Shown here one piece after another: positions 17,952-26,968 of a stretch of DNA of 64,000 nt. The position numbers and the translations under genes were made by a program. This DNA is from Parapedobacter sp035556095 (GTDB lineage Bacteria; Bacteroidota; Bacteroidia; Sphingobacteriales; Sphingobacteriaceae): contig NZ_DATMFT010000018.1 of the NCBI RefSeq assembly GCF_035556095.1, forward strand, positions 1 to 64,000, written 5' to 3'. How positions within the stretch are numbered: position 1 is the first letter of the stretch; the number at the start of each line of letters is the position of its first letter. Below the pieces are notes generated by a model. The model worked only from the letters and a program-made list of their open reading frames with translations, was not told where the DNA came from and did no database searches.

Positions 17952-18236
17952 ATGACTAAGGCAGAAATTATAGCAGAAATCGCAAACAAAACCGGACTGG
18001 AGAAAGTAGATGTTCAAGAAACGGTTGAGGCATTCTTCAAAGTTGTCAAAAACGCGATGGTTGGGGGCGAGAATGTTTATGTACGGGGTTTCGGCAGTTT
18101 TGTCGTAAAGAAAAGGGCAGAAAAGACAGCTCGCAATATTTCAAAAAACACCGCCATCATTATCCCTGCGCACTATGTGCCAACATTCAAACCGGCTAAG
18201 ACCTTTGTTGAGAAGGTAAAAACTGGCAATAAGTAA
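17952..18236 (+). CDS. HU/IHF-family DNA-binding protein
   Basis: A 94-residue nucleoid protein. The N-terminal MTKAEIIAEIANKTGL helix pair and the VYVRGFGSFVVKKR saddle are typical. The beta-arm carries NISKNTAIIIPAHYVPTFKPAKTF where most HU proteins have a GRNPxTG tip, so it belongs to the Bacteroidota variant type. HU bends and compacts DNA and takes part in replication and recombination. It is followed 34 bp later by a TPR protein. Confidence 0.93.
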   Translation: MTKAEIIAEIANKTGLEKVDVQETVEAFFKVVKNAMVGGENVYVRGFGSFVVKKRAEKTARNISKNTAIIIPAHYVPTFKPAKTFVEKVKTGNK

Positions 18237-18270
18237 TTTTTGCGCGCAAGCGGCAAACACGGGTATCCAC

Positions 18271-19101
18271 ATGCAGCAACGAACCAAACAGGTAGTCGCC
18301 ATCACATCCATCGTCGTATTGATGGGGTTTTTATTGGCCCAGCCCATCAAAGGTTTGGTCAATGAAGACAAGGCTGCTTCGAGCACCGCTACCGGGCCGC
18401 AAATTACCCTTGAATCCGTATCGCAAAAAGCCAAAGAAGGGCTTAACCCGAGTATCATCCAGGAAATATCGGCTATCGAGGCTGAGCTGCAACGTGCCAG
18501 CGACACGGAGAAGCGTACTCTGCTGCAGCAGCTCGCCATCAAATGGGACGATGTGAACAAGACGGCTCCACTGGGTTTCATCTACGAAGAGTTGGCAAAA
18601 CTCGATGGCCAGTTTGATGATTGGCTCAACGCTGGTGATGCATACCGTGCGGCTTACGCCAACCTCCAAGACACGCTGACAGCGGGTGTCCTCAACGATT
18701 ATGCCATCAATGCATATGAAAACGCATTGGCATTGGATTCGACCAACCTGGATGCCAAGGTGGGCCTGGGCAGTGCGTACGTAACTGGATCGAAAAACCC
18801 AATGCCCGGTATCGCACTGCTTCGGGAGGTGGTGAGTGTGCAGCCATCACACGTTGGGGCTAACAAAAGTTTAGGCTTATTTTCCATGCAGTCACGCCAG
18901 TTTGACCTTGCTATCGATCGGTTTAACACGGTTGTATCCCAACAGCCCGACGCCGAATCCTATTTTTATCTGGCAACAAGTTATGAAAACATCGGGTTGA
19001 ATCGCGAAGCCATCGCTGCTTTTGAAAAAAGCAGGGATCTGGCGGCCGATCCGACCCTGACCCAATTTATCAATCGTAAAATTGATGAATTGAGTAAATA
19101 A
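18271..19101 (+). CDS. membrane-anchored TPR protein
   Basis: A 276-residue protein with one hydrophobic N-terminal segment (about residues 9-27), probably a membrane anchor or uncleaved signal. From about residue 85 there are four or more tetratricopeptide units (for example AYENALALDSTNLDAKVGLGSAYV and LGLFSMQSRQFDLAIDRFNTV), which form a helical scaffold for protein contacts. The particular partner is unknown. It lies between HU and the 29-residue ribosomal-type peptide, and probably shares the HU transcript. Confidence 0.82.
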   Translation: MQQRTKQVVAITSIVVLMGFLLAQPIKGLVNEDKAASSTATGPQITLESVSQKAKEGLNPSIIQEISAIEAELQRASDTEKRTLLQQLAIKWDDVNKTAPLGFIYEELAKLDGQFDDWLNAGDAYRAAYANLQDTLTAGVLNDYAINAYENALALDSTNLDAKVGLGSAYVTGSKNPMPGIALLREVVSVQPSHVGANKSLGLFSMQSRQFDLAIDRFNTVVSQQPDAESYFYLATSYENIGLNREAIAAFEKSRDLAADPTLTQFINRKIDELSK

Positions 19102-19137
19102 TCATTTTAATTTTATTCATTTAAAAAATTTTAAGCT

Positions 19138-19227
19138 ATGCCAAGCGGAAAAAAAAGAAAAAGACACAAAATGGCTACCCACAAACGTAAAAAACGTTTA
19201 AGAAAAAACAGGCACAAGAAAAAATAA
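19138..19227 (+). CDS. 29-residue basic peptide, AURKAIP1/COX24 (bS22/mS38-like) family
   Basis: ATG at 19138 opens MPSGKKRKRHKMATHKRKKR and ends NRHKKK; more than half of the 29 residues are Lys, Arg or His. This matches the tiny AURKAIP1/COX24 domain proteins that are conserved in Bacteroidota and related to ribosomal protein mS38/bS22. It is therefore probably a component of the small ribosomal subunit. It is too short for usual gene callers. It sits 36 bp after the TPR gene behind an AT-rich leader, and is followed by the rng leader region. Confidence 0.85.
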   Translation: MPSGKKRKRHKMATHKRKKRLRKNRHKKK

Positions 19228-19375
19228 CCTTGCCTCACATGATCCTGCTTCCGGCATAGGGTATATAAATGAGCGTGGTAGCACCAATCTGTGCATCCAC
19301 AACAGAACTCTGCCCTTACAAATTGTTCCCGGGAGACTAGCGGGATATGGATAAAACGTTTTTTATTTTTCATTC

Positions 19376-19448
19376 AAAGCAGGTTATTATCCTTTCGCAA
19401 ATGACCATGGGAACATTCTTTTTTAGGTTCCCGATAATTGCCTGCTTT
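19376..19448 (+). promoter_or_regulatory. two-tier stem-loop in the 5' leader of rng
   Basis: Outer arms 19376-19391 and 19433-19448 pair over 16 positions (AAAGCAGG with CCTGCTTT, ATTATC with GATAAT, one wobble and one mismatch between them). Inside, GGGAAC (19409-19414) pairs with GTTCCC (19427-19432). The structure ends 16 bases before the TTG start of rng. A TATTTTTC box at about 19363-19370 could start transcription just before it. E. coli RNase E controls its own mRNA through leader hairpins, so autoregulation is an attractive inference. Confidence 0.6.
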
Positions 19449-19464
19449 GCAAAAGGAATAGCTG

Positions 19465-21018
19465 TTGGTAAAGGAGTTAATTATCGATTCGGCCCCCGAG
19501 AGGGGGGTCACTATCGCTTTACTTCAAGACAAACAGCTTGTAGAGCTCAATAAGGAACAAATTAATAACAACTATGCGGTAGGTGACATTTACCTGGGTA
19601 GGATAAAGAAAATCATGCCCGGCCTTAATGCTGCCTTTGTGGATGTTGGCTATTCGAAGGATGCGTTCCTCCATTACCTCGACCTGGGCCCCCAGGTCCA
19701 ATCGCTCATCAAGCTCACCAAATTGGTAAAGAAAGGCAGTTACAAAGAGAAACTGCTCGATAGTTTAAGATTAGAAAAGGACATCAACAAGGCCGGCAAA
19801 ATATCCGAGGTACTTACCCGGAATATGCTGTTGCCTGTTCAGATAGCCAAGGAACCTATTTCTACCAAGGGACCTCGGTTAAGTTCAGATCTGTCTATTG
19901 CCGGGAGGTACGTTGTACTCGTCCCGTTTTCAAGTGCGGTATCCATTTCAAAGCGCATCAAAGGCAACACGGAGCGCAATAGGCTGAAAAAAATCGTAGA
20001 AAGCATCAAGCCTACGAATTTCGGCGTGATTATACGGACCGTTTCCGAAGGGAAAGGGGTTGCCGAACTGCAAAAGGATTTATTGGATCTTATTTCGAAA
20101 TGGGAAGTGCTCACCAGTCGCCTGCGAGCGGCCGAGCCATCGCAAAAGGTACTTGGCGAGATGGATCGGACGTCGACCATCTTGCGCGACATCCTCACCG
20201 ATGAGTTTTCGCATATCTATGTCAACGAACAGGCCATCTACGAAGAGACCCGTTCTTATGTGCAGGAAATTTCGCCCGATCTGGAAAAAATCGTCAAGCT
20301 GTATAAACACCGTGAGCCGATTTTTGAGCATTTCGGTGTTGAGCGGCAAATCAAGGCCGCTTTTGGCAAAACGGTCAACCTGCATGGAGGTGCTTACCTG
20401 GTCATTGAGCATACGGAAGCCCTACACGTCATCGATGTGAATAGTGGCAACCGGACGGCCAACAAAGAAAACCAGGAGGAGAACGCACTGCAGGTAAACA
20501 TGGAGGCGGCCAAAGAAATTGCCCGCCAACTCCGTCTTCGCGATATGGGTGGTATCGTGGTTATCGATTTTATCGATATGCATAAGCCGGCCAACCGCAA
20601 GGAGCTGCACGCCTACCTCAAACAATGCATGGCGACCGACCGTGCGCGGCACACCATCCTACCACCGAGCAAATTCGGCTTGGTACAGATCACGCGGCAA
20701 CGGGTACGCCCTGAAATGAGCATCGTCACCAATGAGAAATGCCCCGCTTGTGATGGCACCGGTGAGATACGCTCAAGCATCGTTTTGATGGATGATATTG
20801 AAAACAACCTGAGCTTCATCTTACAAGAGCAAAACGAAAAGGACATCACCCTCTGTATCCACCCGTATATTTACACCTACCTCAAATCGGGCTTTATTTC
20901 GCGGCGGGTGAAGTGGTATTTTAAATTCGGGCGCTGGATAAAGCTAAAACCGGTTACTTCATACTTCCTCACCGAGTTCCATTTCTTCAATGGCAAAGAG
21001 GTAGAGATCAAATTATAG
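19465..21018 (+). CDS. rng: ribonuclease G/E family protein
   Basis: A 517-residue endoribonuclease for rRNA maturation and mRNA decay. Residues ~37-125 hold an S1 RNA-binding domain (VGDIYLGRIKKIMPGLNAAFVDVG). The catalytic centre is visible as HVIDVNSGN and GGIVVIDFIDM, which carry the metal-binding aspartates, followed by the zinc-link CPACDGTG. The long C-terminal scaffold of RNase E is missing, so it is RNase G-like in length. TTG at 19465 gives MVKELIIDSAPERGVTIALL, which fits relatives. It ends 11 bp inside the convergent miaA. Confidence 0.95.
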   Translation: MVKELIIDSAPERGVTIALLQDKQLVELNKEQINNNYAVGDIYLGRIKKIMPGLNAAFVDVGYSKDAFLHYLDLGPQVQSLIKLTKLVKKGSYKEKLLDSLRLEKDINKAGKISEVLTRNMLLPVQIAKEPISTKGPRLSSDLSIAGRYVVLVPFSSAVSISKRIKGNTERNRLKKIVESIKPTNFGVIIRTVSEGKGVAELQKDLLDLISKWEVLTSRLRAAEPSQKVLGEMDRTSTILRDILTDEFSHIYVNEQAIYEETRSYVQEISPDLEKIVKLYKHREPIFEHFGVERQIKAAFGKTVNLHGGAYLVIEHTEALHVIDVNSGNRTANKENQEENALQVNMEAAKEIARQLRLRDMGGIVVIDFIDMHKPANRKELHAYLKQCMATDRARHTILPPSKFGLVQITRQRVRPEMSIVTNEKCPACDGTGEIRSSIVLMDDIENNLSFILQEQNEKDITLCIHPYIYTYLKSGFISRRVKWYFKFGRWIKLKPVTSYFLTEFHFFNGKEVEIKL

Positions 21019-21919
21019 CAGATATGGCCACCACCTCGGTGGCCATATCATCTATCGGCCCGTTGGCCAACCAATGTATTTCTAGCCCATCCTTTTCCAT
21101 CTTCCGGAAATACGTCATCTGCCGTTTGGCAAAACGATGTATCTCGGTATTGAGCCGCGCAAAAAATGTTTCGTAATCCAGCTCCCCCAAGAGGTAGCGG
21201 GTTACATACTTATACTCCAACCCGTAATAGACCAGCCGCTCAGGCGGTATGCCCTTTTGCAATAGCTCCCTTACCTCTTCGATGAGCCCTTGGTCAATCC
21301 GCACGCGAAGCCGGTCGGTGATGCGTTGCCGGCGCACTTCCACTGCCGGGTTTATACCAAAAAGTACGGCAGGGATGGGGGCACAACCGTCGGAAGGCAG
21401 CGCATGGTGCTGACACCACGTACAGATCGCTATTGCCCGGATAAGTCGTTTCTTAGTGCTTGTGTCGGCGTTAAAACCGGGTGGACTAGGCAACTGCTTC
21501 AACCGATCGCGAAGCACGTCGATTTCCAGTGTTTCCAGTTCGTTGCGCTGGGCTATATCCACCGGCACCTCGCTGTAGTCAAATCGCTGCAGCACCGACT
21601 GGATATATAATCCGGTACCACCACACAGTATAGGCCGTTTTCCCTGCTGCCTAATACCATCGAGGGCCTCATGGAAATTTTTCCGGAATTGGCTTACATC
21701 ATACGTGTCTCCGGCTTCCCGGATATCGATTAAGAAATAGGGAATATCCCCGTAGATTTCGAGGTCTTTGCCTGTGCCGAGGTCCATACCACGGTACACC
21801 TGTCGGGAATCGGCACTGATAATCGCCCCATCAATCCGCTTGGCCACCTCCACCGCCAACCGTGTTTTCCCGGAGGCGGTGGGGCCAAGAATCACGATGA
21901 GATCGGGTGTGTCCTTCAC
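21008..21919 (-). CDS. miaA: tRNA dimethylallyltransferase
   Basis: Transfers a dimethylallyl group to N6 of A37 in tRNAs that read UNN codons. The 303-residue chain has the P-loop GPTASGKT near residue 12, SADSRQVYRGMDLGTGK (substrate and tRNA contact), DIREAGDTYDVSQF, and GGTGLYIQ near residue 101. The ATG overlaps the stop of the upstream Gfo/Idh/MocA gene by four bases (21916-21919), so the two are translationally coupled. Its 3' end overlaps rng. Confidence 0.97.
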   Translation of the reverse strand: MKDTPDLIVILGPTASGKTRLAVEVAKRIDGAIISADSRQVYRGMDLGTGKDLEIYGDIPYFLIDIREAGDTYDVSQFRKNFHEALDGIRQQGKRPILCGGTGLYIQSVLQRFDYSEVPVDIAQRNELETLEIDVLRDRLKQLPSPPGFNADTSTKKRLIRAIAICTWCQHHALPSDGCAPIPAVLFGINPAVEVRRQRITDRLRVRIDQGLIEEVRELLQKGIPPERLVYYGLEYKYVTRYLLGELDYETFFARLNTEIHRFAKRQMTYFRKMEKDGLEIHWLANGPIDDMATEVVAISAII

Positions 21920-23088
21920 ACCACGAATTTAGTCCACTTTTCGAAGGAGTTGTTGCTAGCTACGACGTTTTCGATAAACGCCATCCCCCGCACCCCCTCA
22001 TCAACCTGCGGAAAATCCAGCATCTCGGCAGTGGGTGTCTCGCCGTTGAGTTTTGCAGAAACCGTGAGCGCAAAATTCCGGTAAATATTACCGAACGCTT
22101 CCAATAATCCTTCGGGGTGACCGGATGGCACGCGTGTATTGTGTACCGCAAAACTACTGAGCGTATAGGGTGCCGCATAGCCGTTGCCCGTACGGATATA
22201 TTGACGCGGCTGGTCGAGCATCTTCACGATAAGATTATTGGGGTCTTCCTGAGCCCAGTCGATACCTCCTTTTTCGCCATACACACGGATGCGCAATGCG
22301 TTCTCTTCGCCGGCGGAAATCTGGGAAGCCACCAGTACCCCCCGTGCGCCATTATCAAAGCGCAGCAACACATTGCCATCGTCATCCAATAGGCGTCCTT
22401 CAACCAAGGTCGACAAGTCGGCACAAAGCTCGGAAATTGCTAAACCCGTCACGTATTCGGCCAAGTGGGCCGCATGGGTTCCGATATCTCCCATCGAACC
22501 GCTTTTCCCCGATTTTTTCGGATCTGTACGCCAAGCGGCTTGGGCATTTCCCTCGCGCTCGGAAAGCCGGCTCAACCAGCCCTGCGGATACTCCACCACC
22601 ACTTTCCTGATTTTTCCGAGCACACCCTCCTTGATCATCGCTTTGGCCTGCTTCACCATGGGGTAGCCACTGTACGTATGGGTAAGACACAATATGTTAC
22701 CGGTACGATCCACGATTTCCTTGAGTTCCTTGGCTTCTTCGAGCGTGAAGGTCATCGGCTTTTCAATAACCACGTTAAACCCATTCTCTAAGGCCAATTT
22801 TGCGGGTTCGAAGTGGACGAAATTGGGTGTTACGATCGTCACAAAATCCATACGTTCGCCTTCCGGAAGTTGGCTTTCCTTTTCAATCATCTCTTGGAAC
22901 GTCAGGTAAACCCGGTCTTCGGGAATGAAAAGCGCTTTTCCTGATTCACGCGCAATATCGGGGTTGATGCTAAATGCACCGCATACCAGTTCCACCAGTC
23001 CGTCCATATTGGCTGCAATACGGTGCACGGCACCGATGAAGGCATCTTTTCCCCCGCCTACCATACCCATGCGAAGTTTTCTGTTCAT
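21916..23088 (-). CDS. Gfo/Idh/MocA-family oxidoreductase
   Basis: A 390-residue NAD(P)-dependent oxidoreductase. The Rossmann domain (1-130) starts MGMVGGGKDAFIGAVHR and includes the EKPMTFTLEEA motif near residue 110. The C-terminal alpha/beta domain (about 135-380) holds MGDIGTHAAHLAEYVTG with the histidine expected in the active site. Members act on sugars, inositols or related polyols; the substrate cannot be told. It is coupled to miaA by an ATGA overlap, which is positional and does not suggest a shared pathway. Confidence 0.9.
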   Translation of the reverse strand: MNRKLRMGMVGGGKDAFIGAVHRIAANMDGLVELVCGAFSINPDIARESGKALFIPEDRVYLTFQEMIEKESQLPEGERMDFVTIVTPNFVHFEPAKLALENGFNVVIEKPMTFTLEEAKELKEIVDRTGNILCLTHTYSGYPMVKQAKAMIKEGVLGKIRKVVVEYPQGWLSRLSEREGNAQAAWRTDPKKSGKSGSMGDIGTHAAHLAEYVTGLAISELCADLSTLVEGRLLDDDGNVLLRFDNGARGVLVASQISAGEENALRIRVYGEKGGIDWAQEDPNNLIVKMLDQPRQYIRTGNGYAAPYTLSSFAVHNTRVPSGHPEGLLEAFGNIYRNFALTVSAKLNGETPTAEMLDFPQVDEGVRGMAFIENVVASNNSFEKWTKFVV

Positions 23089-23122
23089 CTGTTTTTCTAC
23101 ATTAAAAAGTTCAATAGCTCAG

Positions 23123-23935
23123 TTAAAATCCGTCGAATATACTAAAAATATACTTCATACTCCCGCTGTTGTAAACCGTCACATACCCCGCGGCTACGCG
23201 CTCATCGGCAGGTACCGTACGGATTTCCGGGGGCAGCGTACGTTCGTAATAACGTTGCATCGTGCGCGGGTCAACCCAGAATAGCTGCGGTGCGGTTTCG
23301 CCCACCATCGCAAATCCCAACTTGCGGTAGCTGTTGCCGTCCGACCAATCCTTGTCGGCATACGTCATGATATCGCCGAGATCGAAGTCGCGTTGGAAAG
23401 CATCAAGCAGCTTACTGAAGCCCCCCACAACATGTACACCCTGTTTGTGGCAGAAGCGGAGCAGTTCGTAAGAGCGGTAGTCGATTGGTTTGCCGGCCAT
23501 GCGCCGGCCACCGCTGAACACCGCTGCCGCGACCAGCTCGCCACCGTGGTAAAGTCCGTAGCGGTATTTGCCCGCCAATGCCACCTGCAAGTGATGCTCT
23601 TGCAAAAAAGACAGCGTTACGTGTTTTTCAATCCGTGCCGCCACGGTATCCCGCGCATGGATACGCTGTGCCTGCCCCATCAATGCGGCAATGCGGCTGA
23701 GCAAAATATCGGGTTTTGTAATCCAGGTGTCTTCATCGACGTGCACACACCGGCCATCACCTGCTACCGGGATGCGCTGCCCAGCACCGCACCGGTAGTA
23801 AACTATACGAATACCCTCACCTTCCGGGTACAGCAAACACGCCTTTTCTGAAAGCGCCTTTAAACTAAATGCAAGCGTAAGCCTATCCTGCAATGCCGAG
23901 AGAAACCGATAAAAAGAAGCGTTTACTTGAAACAT
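23123..23935 (-). CDS. acyltransferase-like protein of unknown function
   Basis: A 270-residue protein without a signal peptide. The segment from about residue 105 (HVTLSFLQEHHLQVALAGKYRYGLYHGGELVAAAVF) to 220 (RSYELLRFCHKQGVHVVGGFSKLLDAF, TYADKDWSDGNSYRKLGFAM) looks like a GNAT-type fold. The same pattern of HHLQ..., YGLY..GELVA and ELLRFC....VGG.SKL occurs in phage-encoded and homing-endonuclease-linked proteins (recalled resemblance, not a search result). Residues 1-100 show no motif. It stands alone upstream of the Gfo/Idh/MocA gene on the same strand and may be in the same transcript. Confidence 0.6.
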   Translation of the reverse strand: MFQVNASFYRFLSALQDRLTLAFSLKALSEKACLLYPEGEGIRIVYYRCGAGQRIPVAGDGRCVHVDEDTWITKPDILLSRIAALMGQAQRIHARDTVAARIEKHVTLSFLQEHHLQVALAGKYRYGLYHGGELVAAAVFSGGRRMAGKPIDYRSYELLRFCHKQGVHVVGGFSKLLDAFQRDFDLGDIMTYADKDWSDGNSYRKLGFAMVGETAPQLFWVDPRTMQRYYERTLPPEIRTVPADERVAAGYVTVYNSGSMKYIFSIFDGF

Positions 23936-24019
23936 CAGCTATGGGTAAATGAACTACAAAAATCATAAAAAACACAAGAGATAGCTATTTTTTATGCAAA
24001 TTACCGATATTCGTCTACC

Positions 24020-25801
24020 ATGAGAAAAATTATTACGCTGCTATGCGTTTTTACGGTATGCATATACACCAATGCGGCGCTATACGCACAACTCCCAACC
24101 CACGCAAGAATAAACCAGGCCGTCTTACTCAACAACCAAGCTCATGTGATTCCACTGCGGGACCTCGCCGAACGGCAAACGGCACTCATCACCCGCCTCG
24201 ATGCGTCGCTATCCACCGCCTTTGGCGAACAAATTAGCCGCTACGCACCTGTAGACCGCTTTGCGATACCGGTGCAAGCCGATAGCTACCTACACCTCGA
24301 TGAAAACATCAAGTTTTACAATACCATTATTGCCGTATTGTCCGCCGAAGACCTATCCGATCGCCGGCTCATGCAGTTTATCACCACACAAGCCGTAGGC
24401 AAAGAAGTCATACTCGCGGTTTTCGGCAATGGTACCGCCTTAAAAGAGCTGGACTTTCTCCGCTTCCCCATTTTATGGAGCCCCGAAAAAACCGAAGCAT
24501 CGGCAGCCGATGCCGCAATGTCCCTTTTCGGTGGCCTTGCATGTACGGCAAAGTTGCCGCAATCGTTCTCACCGCGGTATACCATCGGCGCGGGTTACAC
24601 CACTGCACAAACTCGATTGACCTATACCGATGCAGCGACGCTCGGTATCGACCAGGTACAACTGGAAACCGATATTGATCACATCATGAACGAAGCCATC
24701 CGCGAACGGGCTATTCCCGGAGGCGTGGTCATGGCCGTCAAAAGTGGCAAGGTGATCTTTGAAAAGTCATACGGATACCATACCTATGAGCAGGCGGAGC
24801 CAACGAAAATCTCCGATATTTTCGATATGGCCTCCATAACGAAAATTACGGCGACAACGCCTACCATCATGCGCCTTACCGAGCGTGGTATCGTCAACCT
24901 CGACAGCACCATGGGTCATTACCTCCTGCAGGCACAGGAAACCAACAAGAACGGCACCGTGTTGCGGGACGTCATGCTCCACGAGGCCGGCTTCATTCCG
25001 TATATTCCCTTTTACCGGAAACTCAAGCCGGGTGACCTCAGTACCGACTCTTCGGCAGCATACGCCGTAAAAGTCGCCGATGGATGCTACATCCGCACGC
25101 AGTATTATGAAGAGGTGATGTGGCCCATCATGCTACAGTCGAAACTCAATCCCACCAGAAAATATGTATATAGCGATATCAGCATGTACGTGATGAAGGA
25201 AGTGGCCGAACACCAAACGGGTATACCCATACAAGACTATATCCAGCAGGAATTTTATCGCCCGTTGGGCATGCAAACGGCCGGATACCTTCCCAGGCAG
25301 CGTTTCCCGAAAGCACGTATCGTACCCACAGAAGACGATAAAACTTTCCGGAAAACCTTGCTCCAGGGCTATGTGCACGACCAAGGTGCGGGTATGGCCG
25401 GTGGCATTGCCGGCCATGCGGGCCTCTTCGCCACGGCAAACGACTTGGCCATTTACGGGCAGCTGCTACTCAATCGGGGCGAATATGGGGGCGATCGGTA
25501 TTTCAAACCGGAAACGGTAGACCTGTTCACGTCCAAGCAATCGGCAACAAGCAGACGGGGCTTAGGGTTCGACCGCGGCGACCCCGACACGAGCAAAGCA
25601 TACCCGTCCAAGTTCGCATCGCCGGCTACATTCGGCCATACGGGCTATACGGGTACCTGCATATGGATAGACCCAGAGGAGCAACTGATTTATATCTTCC
25701 TTTCCAACCGCGTACATCCGGTGGTAAGCACCAAACTGTATGAGTTGAACGTCCGCAGCCGCATCCAAGATCGGATCTACGAAGCGGTCCGGAACAAATA
25801 A
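24020..25801 (+). CDS. secreted serine hydrolase with GH3 C-terminal-like domain and beta-lactamase-fold domain
   Basis: A 593-residue exported protein (signal peptide about 1-23, ends LYAQ). Residues ~28-190 resemble the C-terminal domain of GH3 N-acetylglucosaminidases (NQAVLLNNQAHVIPLRDL, later VILAVFGNGTALKEL). Residues ~215-590 are a class C beta-lactamase-type domain with SITK (Ser about 272), YSD and FGHTGYTGT. In Bacteroidota these are normally the second half of ~1000-residue proteins that start with a GH3 catalytic domain; that domain is absent here. A role in peptidoglycan peptide or ester hydrolysis is likely. It is 7 bp upstream of an M19 dipeptidase and radA. Confidence 0.85.
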   Translation: MRKIITLLCVFTVCIYTNAALYAQLPTHARINQAVLLNNQAHVIPLRDLAERQTALITRLDASLSTAFGEQISRYAPVDRFAIPVQADSYLHLDENIKFYNTIIAVLSAEDLSDRRLMQFITTQAVGKEVILAVFGNGTALKELDFLRFPILWSPEKTEASAADAAMSLFGGLACTAKLPQSFSPRYTIGAGYTTAQTRLTYTDAATLGIDQVQLETDIDHIMNEAIRERAIPGGVVMAVKSGKVIFEKSYGYHTYEQAEPTKISDIFDMASITKITATTPTIMRLTERGIVNLDSTMGHYLLQAQETNKNGTVLRDVMLHEAGFIPYIPFYRKLKPGDLSTDSSAAYAVKVADGCYIRTQYYEEVMWPIMLQSKLNPTRKYVYSDISMYVMKEVAEHQTGIPIQDYIQQEFYRPLGMQTAGYLPRQRFPKARIVPTEDDKTFRKTLLQGYVHDQGAGMAGGIAGHAGLFATANDLAIYGQLLLNRGEYGGDRYFKPETVDLFTSKQSATSRRGLGFDRGDPDTSKAYPSKFASPATFGHTGYTGTCIWIDPEEQLIYIFLSNRVHPVVSTKLYELNVRSRIQDRIYEAVRNK

Positions 25802-25808
25802 GTTCGCT

Positions 25809-26966
25809 ATGAATAAAGCCGTGCTACTCATCGCCGTTGCCTGCTGCACAGGCAGACTACATGCGCAAGACACCCAACGCATCCATGCGTCAGCACTTGT
25901 TATAGACACACATAACGACGTCCTCTACCAGTCGGTCATGCGTGGCAAAGACATCGGCAAACGGATCAACACCGGCCACACCGACCTTCCGCGGATCAAA
26001 GAAGGGGGTATTGATGTCCAGGTTTTCGCTGTATGGTGCAATGAAAAGTATGGCAAAGGCACGGCGTTCGCTTACGCCAATAAGCAGATTGACGGCTTGA
26101 TGCAGGTCATTCAAAATAATCCCGCAGAAATCGCCCTTGCAAAGACTACCACCGACATACGGATCATTACCGGACAAGGGAAGATTGCCGCAGTGATCGG
26201 TGTGGAGGGGGGCCACATGATCGAGGGTCGAATAGATTACCTGGATAGCTTATTTGCCCGTGGTGCACGTTACCTCACCCTTACCTGGAACAACAGCACG
26301 GAATGGGCGACCTCCGCCACGGATGAGAGCCGGAACGCCAAGAAACTCAAACATCAGGGCCTGACCGATTTTGGGCGCCTGGTTATCCGCAGGATGAATG
26401 AACTGGGCATGATGGTAGACCTCTCGCACGTGGGCAGGCAGACTTTTTTCGATGTGATAAAAACAACCAGCAAACCCGTGCTCGTGTCGCACAGCAACGC
26501 CTACGCGCTGATGGCGCATCCGCGCAATTTGCAGGACGATCAGATCAAAGCTGTCGCCGAAAACGGCGGCGTCATCTGCCTTAATTTCTATTCGGGTTTC
26601 CTGGATCCCATGCATTACACGAAAATCAATCGATTATATGACAAGTACGTCTCGGTCGATGACAGCGTAAAACGCTCAAGCGACGGTAAATTCCGCCGGC
26701 TACCCCCTGCCGCGAAAGAACAGCTCCGCCCGCCCCTGCCGTTGTTGCTTGACCACATCGATTATATGGTGAAGACCGCGGGCATAGACCACGTAGGCAT
26801 CGGCAGCGATTTCGACGGGATATCCTCCACCCCCATCGGGCTCGATGATTGCAGCGATTTCCCCAACCTCACCGCGGGCCTGCTGCAACGGGGGTACACC
26901 GAATCCGAGGTCCGCAAAATCCTGGGCGAAAATGTGCTCCGTGTGATGGCGGCTCAAGTAAATTAA
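25809..26966 (+). CDS. M19 family membrane-type dipeptidase
   Basis: A 385-residue zinc dipeptidase with a short signal peptide (about 1-19, ends LHAQ). Metal ligands are visible in family order: DTHND (His-x-Asp, near residue 34), the Glu in VEGGHMIEG, His in VDLSHVG, His in LVSHSNAY, and Asp in GIGSDFDG. M19 enzymes split dipeptides with broad side-chain preference, some with D-amino acids. It follows the beta-lactamase-type hydrolase by 7 bp and ends 2 bp before radA, so the three are one operon; the first two probably degrade cell-wall or diet peptides together. Confidence 0.94.
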   Translation: MNKAVLLIAVACCTGRLHAQDTQRIHASALVIDTHNDVLYQSVMRGKDIGKRINTGHTDLPRIKEGGIDVQVFAVWCNEKYGKGTAFAYANKQIDGLMQVIQNNPAEIALAKTTTDIRIITGQGKIAAVIGVEGGHMIEGRIDYLDSLFARGARYLTLTWNNSTEWATSATDESRNAKKLKHQGLTDFGRLVIRRMNELGMMVDLSHVGRQTFFDVIKTTSKPVLVSHSNAYALMAHPRNLQDDQIKAVAENGGVICLNFYSGFLDPMHYTKINRLYDKYVSVDDSVKRSSDGKFRRLPPAAKEQLRPPLPLLLDHIDYMVKTAGIDHVGIGSDFDGISSTPIGLDDCSDFPNLTAGLLQRGYTESEVRKILGENVLRVMAAQVN

Positions 26967-26968
26967 CA

